This document shows, in pieces, positions 34,870 to 43,065 of a stretch of 64,000 nt of DNA; position 1 is the stretch's first letter; every line of letters starts with the position of its first letter. The DNA comes from Edwardsiella anguillarum. GTDB taxonomy: Bacteria; Pseudomonadota; Gammaproteobacteria; Enterobacterales; Enterobacteriaceae. The notes beneath the pieces are model-generated. The model was not told the DNA's origin. It was given only the letters and a program-made list of their open reading frames with translations, and did no database searches. The position numbers and the translations under genes are program-made. The DNA lies in assembly GCF_008801815.1 (NCBI RefSeq), contig NZ_VZOX01000005.1. One strand, given 5' to 3'.

Positions 34870-35823
34870 ATGAACCCTATCTATACCCTTACGCTGTCTC
34901 CCTCACTGGACTGTTCGACCAGCACGGCCAAAATATATCCGGAGGGTAAGCTACGCTGCAGCCAGGCCCTATACCAACCGGGCGGCGGTGGGATCAACGT
35001 GGCCAGGGCCATTCATCGTATGGGGAGAAGCGCCGTGGCCATCTATCCGGCGGGAGGATCGACCGGCGCGCACTTAACCACGCTGCTACAGGAGGAGGGG
35101 GTGGCGGTTGATCCGATCGCGGCACAGGCCTGGACGCGTCAGAATATGCATGTCAGTGCGACGGCGACCGGCGAGCAGTTCCGTTTTGTGATGCCCGGTG
35201 CAGCGCTGACGCCGCGGGAGTTCGATCTCCTAGCGCAGCGGCTTGATCAGATCCCCGCTGATGCCCTTTTGGTGGTGAGCGGGAGTCTGCCGGAGAACAT
35301 TACGCCGTCGCGGTTTTCCGCGCTGCTGCGCCACCTTCGTCAGCGCGGTATTCGCTGCGTCGTCGATACCTCGGGCGATGCCCTGATGGCGGCGGTGAGC
35401 CTGGGGGGACTGACGCTGATTAAACCCAATCAAAAGGAGCTGGCGACGCTGAGCGGGCGGGATATGACTCAACCGGCCTCGGTTCTGCAGGCGGCCCACG
35501 CGCTGGTATTACAGGGCGCCGCGCAGTATGTGGTGGTTTCGCTGGGGGCGCAGGGCGCGATCGCCGTCGATCGCCGGGCCTGGATCCAGGTGACACCGCC
35601 GCCGATTAAGGCGCTGACGACGGTGGGCGCCGGCGACAGTATGGTCGCGGCGATGACGCTGCAGCTGGCCCAGGGAGGATCGCTGAGCGCGCTGGCGATC
35701 GGCGGCGTTGCGGCCGGAACCGCGGCGACGCTGCGCCATGGCACCGAGCTCTGTCAGGCGAGCGATGTCGCCGAGATCGCGGCCTATATTGAGGCCCACC
35801 ACCCGCAGCCGCACCCCTTTTAA
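34870..35823 (+). CDS. pfkB: 6-phosphofructokinase II
   Basis: PfkB phosphorylates fructose 6-phosphate in glycolysis. The 317-residue ribokinase-fold protein starts IYTLTLSPSLDCSTSTAKIYPEGKLRC and has QPGGGGINVARAIHRMG, RFVMPGAAL, LIKPNQKEL and the catalytic TVGAGDSMVAAMTL with the base Asp. These match E. coli PfkB (309) rather than FruK or LacC. It lies upstream of the thrS-pheST block as in E. coli, with dps inserted and facing it. Confidence 0.93.
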   Translation: MNPIYTLTLSPSLDCSTSTAKIYPEGKLRCSQALYQPGGGGINVARAIHRMGRSAVAIYPAGGSTGAHLTTLLQEEGVAVDPIAAQAWTRQNMHVSATATGEQFRFVMPGAALTPREFDLLAQRLDQIPADALLVVSGSLPENITPSRFSALLRHLRQRGIRCVVDTSGDALMAAVSLGGLTLIKPNQKELATLSGRDMTQPASVLQAAHALVLQGAAQYVVVSLGAQGAIAVDRRAWIQVTPPPIKALTTVGAGDSMVAAMTLQLAQGGSLSALAIGGVAAGTAATLRHGTELCQASDVAEIAAYIEAHHPQPHPF

Positions 35824-35899
35824 TCCGCCGCGGATGGCGTGGATCAGGAAAGACGCGGGGGGCATCCGCCGTCCCGCGTCGATAGCGCATCGCCTAGGG

Positions 35900-36409
35900 C
35901 TAGTCGGCCAGATGGGCCTCGATGAACCACAGAAACTTATCCAGATCGCGCGAGGCGGCGGTCAGCATGTCTGCGCTGTCCTCATCCTGGGTAGCGCTAA
36001 TCGCCGCCCGGGTGTGGTTAGCGACGACGGCATAGCGCTCCGCCAGGGCGGACAGATGCTCGCGGACGCGGGTAATATTCAGCGGGTAGGGGGCCAGCGA
36101 TGAGGCGGCGGCGGTCGTTTGCAGCGTCCCCAGCGCGACGCCGCCCAGCTGAACGATACGTTCGGCGAAGATGTCCTGGTGATTCAGTAGCGCGGTACGA
36201 AAGCCATCCAGCATTTCATGCACCGCGATAAAGTTTTTCCCTTTCATGTTCCAGTGCGCCTGCTTAGTCAGCAGAGCCAGATCGATGAACTCAGCGACCA
36301 GGGGCTGTAACTGGGCGATGGTCTGCTGCTTGATCTCCGGTGCCAGATCGTTGCGGGTGGTCGCCAGGGCGGCGTCCAGAGCGGTGTTATTCAGCGGGGT
36401 TACGTTCAT
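35900..36409 (-). CDS. dps: DNA-binding ferritin-like protein Dps
   Basis: Dps forms a dodecamer that binds DNA, oxidises Fe2+ with H2O2 and stores iron, protecting DNA in stress and stationary phase. The 169-residue product has FIDLALLTKQAHWNMKGKNFIAVHEMLDGFR with the ferroxidase His, Asp and Glu, and ends AASRDLDKFLWFIEAHL. The N-terminal tail is short of Lys (MNVTPLNNTALDAAL) unlike the Lys-rich tail that helps E. coli Dps bind DNA, so DNA binding may be weaker. Start ATG at 36409 after GGGAGAAATAATA. A TATACT -10 lies at 36479-36484. Confidence 0.95.
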   Translation of the reverse strand: MNVTPLNNTALDAALATTRNDLAPEIKQQTIAQLQPLVAEFIDLALLTKQAHWNMKGKNFIAVHEMLDGFRTALLNHQDIFAERIVQLGGVALGTLQTTAAASSLAPYPLNITRVREHLSALAERYAVVANHTRAAISATQDEDSADMLTAASRDLDKFLWFIEAHLAD

Positions 36410-36712
36410 TATTATTTCTCCCATTGATTTACTTCGTTTATTCAGTTGGACAGCGCAAGAATACGTACTGTTTGTGTCAGTATAGGGAGCGAAGCGGGAG
36501 GATAGCTAAGGGGTTGTCGGTATCGATTGAATAGGTATCACCTATCGTTTGTGGTCGTCGTGTGTTTTATTTTTCATTCTCTGGCCGCGGAGGCTACGCC
36601 GGCATGTGCCTTATCGCCGGATGTGCATGGCCGTCAGGCGCCCGATGCGTGACGGCTGCGGGCTATCGCGCCCGCGGCCTCGTCGGGGGAGGCAGCCCGA
36701 CTCACGGCGGGG
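36410..36712. other. dps promoter region
   Basis: About 300 bases between dps and yobH, both on the minus strand. On that strand TATACT at 36484-36479 gives a leader of roughly 60 bases. The rest up to yobH shows no supported gene. Confidence 0.5.
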
Positions 36713-36949
36713 CTACTGCCCCAGGGGGGTGCTGATGGCTTTAAACAGCGGGCATTCGGCGATACCGATGACGCCGTTGCTATCGTGGATCTGTGTCTGG
36801 GTTACCAGCGAACGGGCGGTCAGATACTGGCACTGGAGCCCCAGGCCGCCTAGGTTTTTACGGCTGCTGATCAGAAATCCATAGCCGCTGAATAGCAGGA
36901 CCAGATAGATGACGATCAGCAGGATTAGGGTGGTTTTTAGCAGACGCAT
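36713..36949 (-). CDS. yobH: YobH family small membrane-associated protein
   Basis: A 78-residue protein with one N-terminal hydrophobic helix (LLKTTLILLIVIYLVLLFS) and a C-terminal exported part with two Cys. GYGFLISSRKNLGGLGLQCQYLTAR is the YobH signature (E. coli: GYGVLIGSKENAAGLGLQC). Function unknown. It stands alone upstream of dps. Confidence 0.85.
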   Translation of the reverse strand: MRLLKTTLILLIVIYLVLLFSGYGFLISSRKNLGGLGLQCQYLTARSLVTQTQIHDSNGVIGIAECPLFKAISTPLGQ

Positions 36950-37223
36950 GACAACTCCTTAGGCCTGGCGCCGGCCTGCGGCGCTCACGGTAGAAAATTA
37001 GTGAAATATTATCATAATCAGTCAGATGGGCGAGCTTTTTCCCATCGACTGAGGCGCCGATATCCGTCTGCGTGCGGATAGTCGAGGGTGATTATTTTAT
37101 GCGCTCCTTAAATACCAGAGATGGCCTTGTTTTTATTTTTTGCCTTTGCTATTAATGAGCCTGCGGATATGAAGATGTTTGGTTTCCCGAAACTGAGTAC
37201 TATCAAAAATAAGCGAGGTGTTT

Positions 37224-37322
37224 ATGAGTAGAGGAAAGGATAAGGCCACCAAGAAGAAATCAGAGAAGACGCTGAAGGAAAGGCGGGCGGAGAAAAGAAA
37301 TAAACGCGACGCGCCAGAATAA
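37224..37322 (+). CDS. Lys/Arg-rich 32-residue microprotein (paralogue 2)
   Basis: A 32-residue frame starting MSRGKDKATKKKSEKTLKER, continuing RAEKRNKRDAPE. GAGG lies eight bases before the ATG, and an intrinsic terminator begins 15 bases after the stop, so it is a complete gene below normal size limits. It is a paralogue of the minus-strand microprotein at 34042-34158. The role is unknown; strong charge suggests RNA or DNA contact. Confidence 0.75.
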   Translation: MSRGKDKATKKKSEKTLKERRAEKRNKRDAPE

Positions 37323-37336
37323 GTATTCTAAATAAC

Positions 37337-37360
37337 AACCCGGGATGCGCCGGGTTTTTT
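37337..37360 (+). terminator. Terminator of microprotein 2
   Basis: AACCCGG-GATGCG-CCGGGTT followed by six Ts. Confidence 0.9.
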
Positions 37361-37513
37361 ATTTTTCCGAGTGCGGCTCTATCGCGCTGGCCGAAGGCCA
37401 GGCTGCGGCTTAGCCTAGGGGGTTTTAGCGCGAGCGGGAGCCGGCGCAGACAATAAAATGGGTCGCCACGCTAAGCGCGGGGAGAGGTGTGAATGCGCGC
37501 GCAAAAGCGTAAA

Positions 37514-37535
37514 GAGGCCTCACGAATGAGGCCTC
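37514..37535 (-). terminator. Hairpin ending the CRP-type unit
   Basis: Perfect 9-bp stem with a 4-base loop; on the minus strand followed by TTTACGC, a weak T-tract. Confidence 0.5.
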
Positions 37536-37607
37536 AGATAATGGAGTGCTACATATTAAGGGCATGACCACCGCGAGGCAGAAATCCCGCGCCGTTTACT
37601 CAGTGGC

Positions 37608-37685
37608 TTATTCCGGGCAGGCCAAGACGAGGGTCCGTTGGGTGCTACAACTCACTGCCGTCACGAACGTAATTAAATGTACCAT
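37608..37685 (-). CDS. Candidate 25-residue peptide
   Basis: ATG at 37685 to TAA at 37608, beginning MVHLITFVTAVSCSTQ. AAAGGAG precedes it with four bases to the ATG. The peptide has a hydrophobic front half, two Cys and an acidic end. I do not recognise it. It is the only frame in the CRP-driven transcript; it might also be a regulatory leader. Confidence 0.4.
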   Translation of the reverse strand: MVHLITFVTAVSCSTQRTLVLACPE

Positions 37686-37742
37686 TTAACTCCTTTCGTT
37701 GCCTCGGATGAAATAAACATAGCGGAATCTTCAGCGACCGAG

Positions 37743-37758
37743 TGTGATATAGCTCACC
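37743..37758 (-). promoter_or_regulatory. CRP site, class II position
   Basis: TGTGATATAGCTCACC matches TGTGA-N6-TCACA at 9 of 10 defined positions. It is centred 41.5 bases upstream of the start predicted from the minus-strand TATGTT, the exact class II activation spacing. The plus-strand lipoprotein has its own promoter much further away. Confidence 0.6.
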
Positions 37759-37842
37759 GATCTGTCTCTTTTTTTGCGCTCGGGGAAGAGCCTTGCGCAA
37801 CGCCCGCCGCCTTGGCCACCGCGGGAAATTTTACCCTAGAGA

Positions 37843-37870
37843 TTGAGTTGTGGCGTACGCTTGCTATCAT
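37843..37870 (+). promoter_or_regulatory. Promoter of the lipoprotein gene
   Basis: TTGAGT and TATCAT separated by 16 bases, ending 28 bases before the lipoprotein start. Confidence 0.5.
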
Positions 37871-37897
37871 CGCGGCCTACCTAGCGAGGAATATGTG

Positions 37898-38389
37898 ATG
37901 AAACAATATCTTTCACTGCTGGCGGCGTGTCTGCTGGCCGGCTGCAGCGCTGGCCCGCAGGCGACGGAGAGCGTGCCGCAGACGCTGCGCAGCAGCTATC
38001 AGTGCGATGTGCCGCAGGCGCAGACGTTTCCCCCGTTACAGACGGCGGCGGATCTGGTGGTCAATATGCGCCATCTCTCTCAACATGCCCAGGCGCGAAA
38101 CTTCGTTGCCGGTCAATGGCTGACCCACAGTGTCCCTCTGCCTGAGCGCGATCGCATCAACGCCTGCAGCACGCAGATCTTACAGGCGTCGCGCCAGATT
38201 ATCGATGCCCAGTATCAGACGGTATACCCCACGCTCAATAGCCAGGCGCAGCGTGATGCGCTGAAGGAGAGCGTCGCGACATGGCGCGTGGCGATGCAGG
38301 GGATCACGCCGCAGGGCGTTAACGATACGGCGCTCTCGGCGTTCAATACGGCGGCGGAGCGCCTGCTTGCGCTGCTGCAGCCGCGCTGA
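37898..38389 (+). CDS. Predicted lipoprotein of unknown function
   Basis: The 163-residue precursor has a signal peptide with lipobox LLAGC (acylated Cys16); the next residue, Ser17, predicts outer-membrane sorting. The mature part is mostly helical, with two further Cys (SYQCDVPQ and NACSTQIL) that could form a disulfide, and no domain I know. The start at 37898 follows GAGGAATATGTG; a 16-codon longer frame is unlikely. It stands alone between pfkB-dps and the betaine/choline transporter. Confidence 0.75.
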   Translation: MKQYLSLLAACLLAGCSAGPQATESVPQTLRSSYQCDVPQAQTFPPLQTAADLVVNMRHLSQHAQARNFVAGQWLTHSVPLPERDRINACSTQILQASRQIIDAQYQTVYPTLNSQAQRDALKESVATWRVAMQGITPQGVNDTALSAFNTAAERLLALLQPR

Positions 38390-38890
38390 GTCCGGATGCG
38401 CCGGGGCGGGGCCTGCGGTGAATTCGCGCGTCTTCGCCCGCCCGCCGCGTGGGCAGCGGGAACGCCTGACGCCGGAGCAATGCGCATGGCGCAAGCCATG
38501 CGTTAACGGGGGCAGGGCCTGGATTCGGTCGGGGGCAATCATGGCTGCCGCATCTCACGCCGCCGGGGAGAATGGGGGGATACCATCGTGATTGCCGGGC
38601 TAGCGCGGTTAATTATCGCCCCATTTTGCGCTAGATTATCGCCGTAAAATAGGCCGCCGCGAAGCCGATGATAAAGGGACGCCGCGCCGTGATAGCGCGC
38701 TTTTTTTGCGCCATCATTTCTGTAAAATTAGCTGTATTCATTGAAATCAACCATGTTTTTCCTTATGATCTTGCCGTTCTTCTTCCATCGTCCTCTCTTT
38801 TTTTGCTGCGGGCGTTCATTTTAACCGGGTAATTTTCACATTAAGGATGAGTAAATTGCGCGCATTATAAACTCAACGTGAGGGTATAAC
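38390..38890. other. Region before the BCCT transporter
   Basis: About 500 bases. GC-rich to about 38580 with no signal, then more AT-rich. A GCGC-rich dyad followed by seven Ts at about 38680-38707 could end the lipoprotein transcript. The last 180 bases presumably hold the transporter promoter. No gene is supported. Confidence 0.45.
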
Positions 38891-40906
38891 ATGAGTCATA
38901 ATGGCACGAATATAGATAAGCAACATCGAACGATTAACCCCCCCGTATTTATTATTTCAGCCGTCCTTATTATTGCGCTTGTGCTGTTTGCCGGGATGTT
39001 ACCGCAGCAGGCGGATCGCTGGTTTCAGTCCATACAACAAGGGATATTTGCCAACGCCAGTTGGTTTTATATTTTAGCCGTCGCATTAATTCTGTTAAGC
39101 GTGACCTACTTAGGATTTTCACGCTATGGATGCATTAAGCTTGGGCCGGATCATGCCGAGCCGGAGTTTAGCTATTTTTCCTGGTTTGCCATGCTGTTTT
39201 CCGCTGGCATGGGGATCGGTCTGATGTTTTTTGGGGTGGCGGAGCCCGCCATGCATTACCTGTCGCCGCCGCAGGGCAGCGCCGAGACGATCGCCGCGGC
39301 CAAGCAGGCGATGACGCTGACCTTTTTTCACTGGGGGCTGCACGCCTGGGCTATCTACGCCATCGTCGGCCTGATCCTGGCGTTCTTTAGCTATCGCCAT
39401 GGGCTGCCGCTGACCCTGCGCTCTGCGCTGTACCCGCTGATCGGCGAGCGCATCTATGGCCCTGCGGGCCACGCGGTCGATATTTTTGCCGTCATCGGTA
39501 CCGTCTTGGGGGTGGCCACCTCGCTGGGCTACGGCGTGCTGCAGGTGAACGCCGGGCTTAATCATCTCTTTGGCCTGCCCATTTCCGCCGGCGTGCAGGT
39601 GGCGCTGATCGTGGGGATCACGACGCTGGCGACGCTGTCGGTGGTCTCCGGGTTGGATCGCGGTATCCGTATGCTGTCGGAGCTGAACCTGGGGCTGGCG
39701 GTGCTGTTGATGATCCTGGTCGCTGCGCTGGGACCGACGGTGCTGCTGCTCAAATCCTTTGTTGAGAACACCGGCGGCTATCTGTCGCAGATTATTAGCA
39801 AGACCTTCAATCTTTATGCCTATGAGCCGAAATCGAGCGATTGGCTAGGAGGCTGGACGCTGCTCTACTGGGGCTGGTGGCTCTCTTGGTCGCCTTTTGT
39901 CGGCATGTTTATCGCCCGCGTGTCGCGCGGCAGAACCATCCGGGAGTTTGTGACCGGCGTGCTGCTGGTCCCCGCCGGTTTTACCCTGCTGTGGATGACG
40001 GTGTTTGGCAACAGCGCCATTGAGCTGATCGCCCACCGCGGCGCCGCCGATCTGGCGCGAACGGTGCAGACGGATGTCTCGCTGGCGCTGTTTAACTTCC
40101 TGGAGCACTTTCCGTTTCCGACCGCGCTGTCGTTTATCGCCATGGTGATGGTGGTGGTGTTTTTTGTCACCTCGGCCGACTCCGGGGCGATGGTGGTGGA
40201 CACTCTGGCCTCCGGTGGCGTCAAACATACGCCGCTGTGGCAGCGTGTCTTTTGGGCCGCGCTGATGGGGGTGGTGGCGATCGTCCTGCTGCTGGCCGGA
40301 GGGCTGCGCGCGCTGCAGACCGTCACTATCGCCAGCGCGCTGCCGTTTGCGCTGATCCTGCTGCTGGCGATCTATGGTTTGCTCAAGGCGCTGCGGGTCG
40401 ACATCTATAAAAAGGAGAGTCAGCAGATGACCACCATTGCGCCGCCGGCCAGCCGTAACCCGATCCCCTGGCAGCGCCGCCTGCGCAATATCGTCTATTA
40501 TCCCAAGCGCTCGCAGGTGCGTCGCTTTATTGCCGAGGTGATCCGTCCGGCGATGCTGATGGTGCAGGAGGAGCTGGGGCGGCAGGGCAAGTCGGCCAGC
40601 CTGACGGAGGAGGCGGACGATCGCCTTAGCCTGCGGGTCGACTTTGGCGATGATATGGACTTTTGCTACGGCGTGCGGCCGCGTACCTATCGCAAGCCGG
40701 CCTTCGCCATGGCCGGGCTGGATGAAGAGGAGAGCCCGCGCGAGGATGAGGCCTACTATCGCGCCGAGGTATATCTGAAAGAGGGTGGACAGGATTACGA
40801 TCTGATGGGCTGGACCCAGGAGCAGGTGCTGCACGATATTCTGGATCAGTATGAAAAGCACATTCACTTTTTGCACCTGATACGCGGCGAGCGCGTGCCG
40901 GAGTAG
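38891..40906 (+). CDS. betT: BCCT-family choline/betaine transporter (BetT-like)
   Basis: A 671-residue inner-membrane transporter of the betaine/carnitine/choline family. About 12 transmembrane helices are followed by a cytoplasmic C-terminal domain of some 170 residues ending DILDQYEKHIHFLHLIRGE, the long tail typical of proton-coupled BetT. The signature WTLLYWGWWLSWSPFVGMFIARVSRGRTIREF is present, as is FSAGMGIGLMFFGVAEPAMHY. No betA/betB/betI is adjacent, so the exact substrate (choline versus betaine) is inferred from similarity alone. Confidence 0.85.
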   Translation: MSHNGTNIDKQHRTINPPVFIISAVLIIALVLFAGMLPQQADRWFQSIQQGIFANASWFYILAVALILLSVTYLGFSRYGCIKLGPDHAEPEFSYFSWFAMLFSAGMGIGLMFFGVAEPAMHYLSPPQGSAETIAAAKQAMTLTFFHWGLHAWAIYAIVGLILAFFSYRHGLPLTLRSALYPLIGERIYGPAGHAVDIFAVIGTVLGVATSLGYGVLQVNAGLNHLFGLPISAGVQVALIVGITTLATLSVVSGLDRGIRMLSELNLGLAVLLMILVAALGPTVLLLKSFVENTGGYLSQIISKTFNLYAYEPKSSDWLGGWTLLYWGWWLSWSPFVGMFIARVSRGRTIREFVTGVLLVPAGFTLLWMTVFGNSAIELIAHRGAADLARTVQTDVSLALFNFLEHFPFPTALSFIAMVMVVVFFVTSADSGAMVVDTLASGGVKHTPLWQRVFWAALMGVVAIVLLLAGGLRALQTVTIASALPFALILLLAIYGLLKALRVDIYKKESQQMTTIAPPASRNPIPWQRRLRNIVYYPKRSQVRRFIAEVIRPAMLMVQEELGRQGKSASLTEEADDRLSLRVDFGDDMDFCYGVRPRTYRKPAFAMAGLDEEESPREDEAYYRAEVYLKEGGQDYDLMGWTQEQVLHDILDQYEKHIHFLHLIRGERVPE

Positions 40907-41091
40907 GGCAATCCCTTCCGCGGCCGGGATTGCGGTTGGCAATTGCGGCCGCAGGGGGGTAATATTGCCCGGTGCGGTGTTAGTCCGCTGTGCTATCCGC
41001 AGAGTTGTTGATGGTGCAGCGTACGCGTCTTGCTAAGTAGAGCAGGAACGCACCGACAATCCTTGAAACTCAACAAAACTTTTTTCTATAT

Positions 41092-41112
41092 GTGACCTGT
41101 CGTGTGGGTCAC
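41092..41112 (+). promoter_or_regulatory. ThrRS translational operator, tRNA-Thr anticodon-arm mimic
   Basis: GTGACC and GGTCAC form a stem that, with a T.G pair at its end, encloses a 7-base loop GTCGTGT. The three central loop bases are CGT, the anticodon of a tRNA-Thr. It lies 22 bases before the thrS ATG. In E. coli, ThrRS represses its own mRNA by binding such an anticodon-like hairpin (operator domain 2). Confidence 0.7.
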
Positions 41113-41133
41113 CACTGTAGATAAGGAATTCAA

Positions 41134-43062
41134 ATGCCTGTTATTACGCTTCCTGACGGCAGTCAGCGTCATTTCGACCATCCCGTATCTGTCATGGACA
41201 TCGCCCGCGATATCGGCCCGGGTCTGGCAAAAGCCTGTATAGCCGGCCGCGTCAACGGTGAGCTGGTCGACGCCTGCGATTTAATCGATGCCGACGCAAC
41301 GGTCGCCATCATTACCGCCAAGGATCAGGAAGGGGTAGACATTCTGCGTCACTCCTGCGCCCATCTGCTGGGGCATGCCATTAAGCAGCTGTGGCCACAA
41401 ACCAAAATGGCCATCGGCCCGGTGATCGACAACGGCTTCTATTATGACGTCGATTTGGATCACACGCTGACCCAGGAAGATCTCGATCGCCTGGATAAGC
41501 GTATGCATGAGCTGGCGGAAAAAGACTACGACGTCATCAAGAAAAAAGTCAGCTGGCAAGAGGCGCGTGACGCTTTTGTCGCGCGCGATGAGCCGTACAA
41601 AGTGGCGATCCTCGACGAGAACATCAGCCGCGACGATCGTCCCGGCCTGTACCATCATGAAGAGTATGTCGACATGTGCCGCGGTCCGCACGTGCCGAAC
41701 ATGCGCTTCTGCCACCACTTTAAGCTGCAGAAGTCCTCCGGCGCCTACTGGCGCGGCGACAGCGATAACAAGATGCTGCAGCGCATCTATGGTACCGCCT
41801 GGGCAGACAAGAAGCAGCTGAACGCCTACCTGCAGCGCCTGGAAGAGGCGGCCAAGCGTGACCACCGCAAGATCGGTAAACAGCTCGACCTGTATCATAT
41901 GCAGGAAGAGGCGCCGGGCATGGTGTTCTGGCACAACGACGGCTGGACCATCTTCCGCGAGCTGGAAGCGTTTGTGCGCATGAAGCTGAAAGAGTACCAG
42001 TACCAGGAAGTGAAGGGTCCGTTCATGATGGACCGCGTGCTGTGGGAGAAGACCGGCCACTGGGAAAACTACAAGGATGCGATGTTCACCACCTCATCAG
42101 AGAATCGTGAATACTGCATCAAGCCGATGAACTGCCCGGGTCACGTACAGATCTTCAACCAGGGGCTGAAGTCCTACCGCGATCTGCCGCTGCGCATGGC
42201 CGAGTTTGGCAGCTGTCACCGCAACGAGCCGTCGGGCTCCCTGCACGGCCTGATGCGCGTCCGCGGCTTTACCCAGGACGATGCGCACATTTTCTGTACC
42301 GAAGAGCAGATCCGCGACGAGGTCAACAGCTGCATTAAGATGGTGTACGACATGTACAGCACCTTCGGCTTTGAAAAAATCGTAGTGAAGCTGTCTACCC
42401 GTCCGGAGAAGCGCATCGGCAGCGATGAGATCTGGGATCGCGCGGAAGAGGACCTGGCCGCGGCGCTGCAGGAGAACGGGATTCCGTTTGAATATCAGCC
42501 GGGTGAGGGGGCCTTCTACGGGCCGAAGATCGAGTTTACCCTGCATGATTGCTTGGATCGCGCCTGGCAGTGTGGTACCGTGCAGCTCGACTTCTCTCTT
42601 CCGGGTCGCTTGAGCGCCTCTTACGTTGGCGAAAACAACGAACGCGTGGTGCCGGTGATGATCCACCGCGCTATCCTGGGCTCCATGGAGCGCTTTATCG
42701 GTATTCTGACCGAAGAGTTTGCCGGCTTCTTCCCAACCTGGCTGGCGCCGGTACAGGCTGTAGTGATGAATATCACCGATTCTCAGGCTGAATATGTCGA
42801 AGAATTGAGCAAAAAACTGCAGGCCGCCGGTATTCGCGCAAAATCAGACTTGAGAAACGAGAAGATTGGCTTTAAAATTCGCGAACATACTTTACGTCGC
42901 GTCCCCTATATGCTGGTTTGCGGTGACAAAGAAGTCGAAGCCGGCAAAGTGGCAGTGCGTACGCGCCGCGGTAAAGACCTGGGCGTAATGAGCATTGACG
43001 ACGTAATCGAGAAGCTGCAGCAAGAGATTCGCAGCCGTAGTCTTCATCAGTTGGAGGAATAA
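41134..43062 (+). CDS. thrS: Threonyl-tRNA synthetase
   Basis: ThrS charges tRNA-Thr in the cytoplasm. The 642 residues have the usual TGS domain (1-60), the editing domain with the metal-site HSCAHLLGHAIKQLW and YHHEEYVDMCRGPH, the class II catalytic core (MNCPGHVQIF, FGSCHRNEPSGSLHGLMRVRGFTQDDAH, RAILGSMERF) and the C-terminal anticodon-binding domain. The length equals E. coli ThrS. First gene of the conserved thrS-infC-rpmI-rplT block; an anticodon-like operator lies just upstream. Confidence 0.99.
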   Translation: MPVITLPDGSQRHFDHPVSVMDIARDIGPGLAKACIAGRVNGELVDACDLIDADATVAIITAKDQEGVDILRHSCAHLLGHAIKQLWPQTKMAIGPVIDNGFYYDVDLDHTLTQEDLDRLDKRMHELAEKDYDVIKKKVSWQEARDAFVARDEPYKVAILDENISRDDRPGLYHHEEYVDMCRGPHVPNMRFCHHFKLQKSSGAYWRGDSDNKMLQRIYGTAWADKKQLNAYLQRLEEAAKRDHRKIGKQLDLYHMQEEAPGMVFWHNDGWTIFRELEAFVRMKLKEYQYQEVKGPFMMDRVLWEKTGHWENYKDAMFTTSSENREYCIKPMNCPGHVQIFNQGLKSYRDLPLRMAEFGSCHRNEPSGSLHGLMRVRGFTQDDAHIFCTEEQIRDEVNSCIKMVYDMYSTFGFEKIVVKLSTRPEKRIGSDEIWDRAEEDLAAALQENGIPFEYQPGEGAFYGPKIEFTLHDCLDRAWQCGTVQLDFSLPGRLSASYVGENNERVVPVMIHRAILGSMERFIGILTEEFAGFFPTWLAPVQAVVMNITDSQAEYVEELSKKLQAAGIRAKSDLRNEKIGFKIREHTLRRVPYMLVCGDKEVEAGKVAVRTRRGKDLGVMSIDDVIEKLQQEIRSRSLHQLEE

Positions 43063-43065
43063 GGT

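Larger units (their letters stand above)
37505..37709 (-). ncRNA. CRP-driven small transcript (about 205 nt)
   Basis: The predicted +1 is 37709, placed by a TATGTT -10 at 37721-37716 and a CRP site centred exactly 41.5 bases upstream. The transcript would run to a hairpin at 37514-37535 (GAGGCCTCA-CGAA-TGAGGCCTC) with a CTCTTTAC tail. It contains one 25-codon frame with a good ribosome site. It may be a small mRNA, a dual-function RNA or a leader; no larger gene follows in the same direction. Not a family I recognise. Confidence 0.45.
37361..37897. other. Intergenic region with a CRP-type small transcription unit
   Basis: The gap holds a minus-strand unit (CRP site, -10, 25-codon frame, hairpin) and the promoter of the lipoprotein gene on the plus strand, each listed. 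A small hairpin CTGGCC-GAA-GGCCAG lies at about 37387-37403. Confidence 0.55.

Noticed and set aside
37743..37758. CRP site assigned to the downstream lipoprotein gene
   Set aside because: That gene has its own -35/-10 pair about 100 bases away, while the minus-strand -10 fits class II spacing exactly.
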